Source of the DNA: Alphaproteobacteria bacterium
GTDB taxonomy: Bacteria; Pseudomonadota; Alphaproteobacteria; Micropepsales; Micropepsaceae
NCBI GenBank assembly: GCA_015654715.1
Contig: JAATGK010000176.1
Location: 1-5,403, forward strand
Length of the DNA: 5,403 nucleotides
Direction: 5' to 3'
The position numbers were made by a program, and so were the translations under genes. The notes beneath the pieces were generated by a model. That model had not been told where the DNA came from, did not search any database, and was given only the letters and a program-made list of their open reading frames with translations. Shown piece after piece: positions 4,573 through 5,403 of this stretch. Each line of letters begins with the position of its first letter. Positions within the stretch are counted from its first letter, which is position 1.

Positions 4573-5403
4573 ATGCGCGCATACAATAAGAACATTGCAC
4601 GCAAACTCCGTCCTATAGTGCTGTTCGCGAGTGCGGTGATGCTGGCGGCCTGTTCGACAGACATCGGCTTGAGGAGCGCCGCTTCGTGGGTCGGCCTGTC
4701 CGATTCGCCAACGAATGCCGAGCCAAAGGACAAGGCTGTGCCGCCAGCCGAGCTTGCGCCCGCGCCCGTCTCGGCGCCAGCGGCCGGCAGTATCTCGCTG
4801 GCAACCTCGACCGAGGTTCACCCCGGCCTTTGGCCCTACAACGCACCGCCGCCGAAGGATGCTGCCGTCGAAGCCGAAGTTGCGCACCTGCTCGCGCAGA
4901 TGACGGTGGAAGAGAAGATCGGCCAGATGCTGCAGCCCGACATCAAGACGATTACGCTTGATGACGTTACGCGCTATCACCTCGGCTCGGTGCTCAACGG
5001 CGGCAGCTCCGGTCCGTACAACAATCTACGCGCGCCGGCGCCCGATTGGCTGCGCGCCGCCGACGAATATTACGACGCCGCGATGCGTGATCGCCTGCAC
5101 ATCCCGCCAATGTGGGGCATCGATGCGGTGCACGGTCATGGCCACATCATCGGGGCCACCATTTTCCCGCACAACATTGCGCTTGGCGCCATGCGCGATA
5201 CCGGTTTGGTGCGCCGCATCGGTGAGACCACTGCGGCGGAAATCCGCGTCACCGGCCAGGACTGGACCTTTGCTCCGACCATCGCGGTGGTGCGCGACGA
5301 CCGCTGGGGCCGCAGTTATGAAGGCTTTAGCGAGGAACCCGGCCTTGTTGCCGAAAATGCGACGGCGATGTTGGAAGGCCTGCAAGGCAAGCCCGGCAGC
5401 GCC
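4573..5403 (+). CDS. Glycoside hydrolase family 3 beta-glucosidase lipoprotein (N-terminal part)
   Basis: The reading frame is open from the ATG to the window edge (277 codons, no stop), so only the N-terminal third or so of a protein usually around 800-850 residues is visible. Residues 1-26 form a lipoprotein signal peptide: a basic start (RKLR, 10-13), a hydrophobic core and the lipobox LAAC with Cys27. Ser28 follows, so the inner-membrane retention aspartate at +2 is absent and outer-membrane sorting is likely. A Pro/Ala-rich linker (about 45-80) precedes the GH3 barrel, which opens with LLAQMTVEEKIGQM (106-119), then GSVLNGGSSGP (138-148), WGIDAVHGH (181-189, Asp184 binding the -1 sugar in the family), GATIFPHNIALGA and RDDRWGRSYE (241-250). 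These match exo-acting beta-1,4/1,3-glucan glucohydrolases and beta-glucosidases. The catalytic nucleophile and acid/base lie beyond the window. SEEP (253-256) replaces the usual SEDP. It probably releases glucose from beta-glucosides for the upstream symporter. Confidence 0.93.
   Translation, partial: MRAYNKNIARKLRPIVLFASAVMLAACSTDIGLRSAASWVGLSDSPTNAEPKDKAVPPAELAPAPVSAPAAGSISLATSTEVHPGLWPYNAPPPKDAAVEAEVAHLLAQMTVEEKIGQMLQPDIKTITLDDVTRYHLGSVLNGGSSGPYNNLRAPAPDWLRAADEYYDAAMRDRLHIPPMWGIDAVHGHGHIIGATIFPHNIALGAMRDTGLVRRIGETTAAEIRVTGQDWTFAPTIAVVRDDRWGRSYEGFSEEPGLVAENATAMLEGLQGKPGSA

Noticed and set aside
1..5403. A novel defence, mobile or RNA-based system.
   Set aside because: All substantial coding sequence is accounted for by five well-known families; there are no transposase, integrase, toxin or nuclease-like frames, no repeat-spacer array and no tRNA or rRNA signatures.

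Overview
The window carries a conventional carbohydrate-use locus with all genes on the + strand, preceded by a stand-alone nitric-oxide-type regulator. Protein-level resemblance of the two regulators, GC-rich third codon positions and an overall GC that looks close to 60% suggest a proteobacterium. An alphaproteobacterium is my best guess, but this is inference and no ribosomal or other phylogenetic marker is present.

Layout: positions 1-181 are non-coding and hold a promoter-like region with a good dyad resembling an NsrR box (93-115) and a TATGAT -10 (132-137). An Rrf2-family regulator of the NsrR type follows (182-640, GTG start), with Asp8 and three cysteines (91, 99, 105) suited to binding an Fe-S cluster. 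The 135-base gap after it holds a three-copy short direct repeat (643-699) and an inverted repeat (743-763). Next is a LacI-family repressor (776-1891). A 254-base regulatory gap (1892-2145) has a plausible sigma70 promoter, a LacI-type CG-centred operator candidate (2036-2049) and a small leader hairpin (2090-2109).

Downstream lie a XylE-type proton/sugar symporter (2146-3606) and, 6 bases later, an aldose 1-epimerase family protein (3613-4479), almost certainly one operon. A strong rho-independent terminator (4501-4530) closes that unit. The last gene begins at 4573 and runs off the right edge: the N-terminal third or so of a glycoside hydrolase family 3 beta-glucosidase/exo-glucanase carrying a lipoprotein signal.

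How they fit together (inference): the lipid-anchored GH3 enzyme would release glucose or a related monosaccharide from beta-glucosides outside the cytoplasm, the symporter would import it, the epimerase would interconvert the anomers, and the LacI protein would repress the set until a sugar effector appears. The NsrR-like gene looks functionally unrelated. I see no mobile element, CRISPR array, tRNA or rRNA, and no clear sign of a novel system. The most interesting items are regulatory sites and a few residue-level departures.
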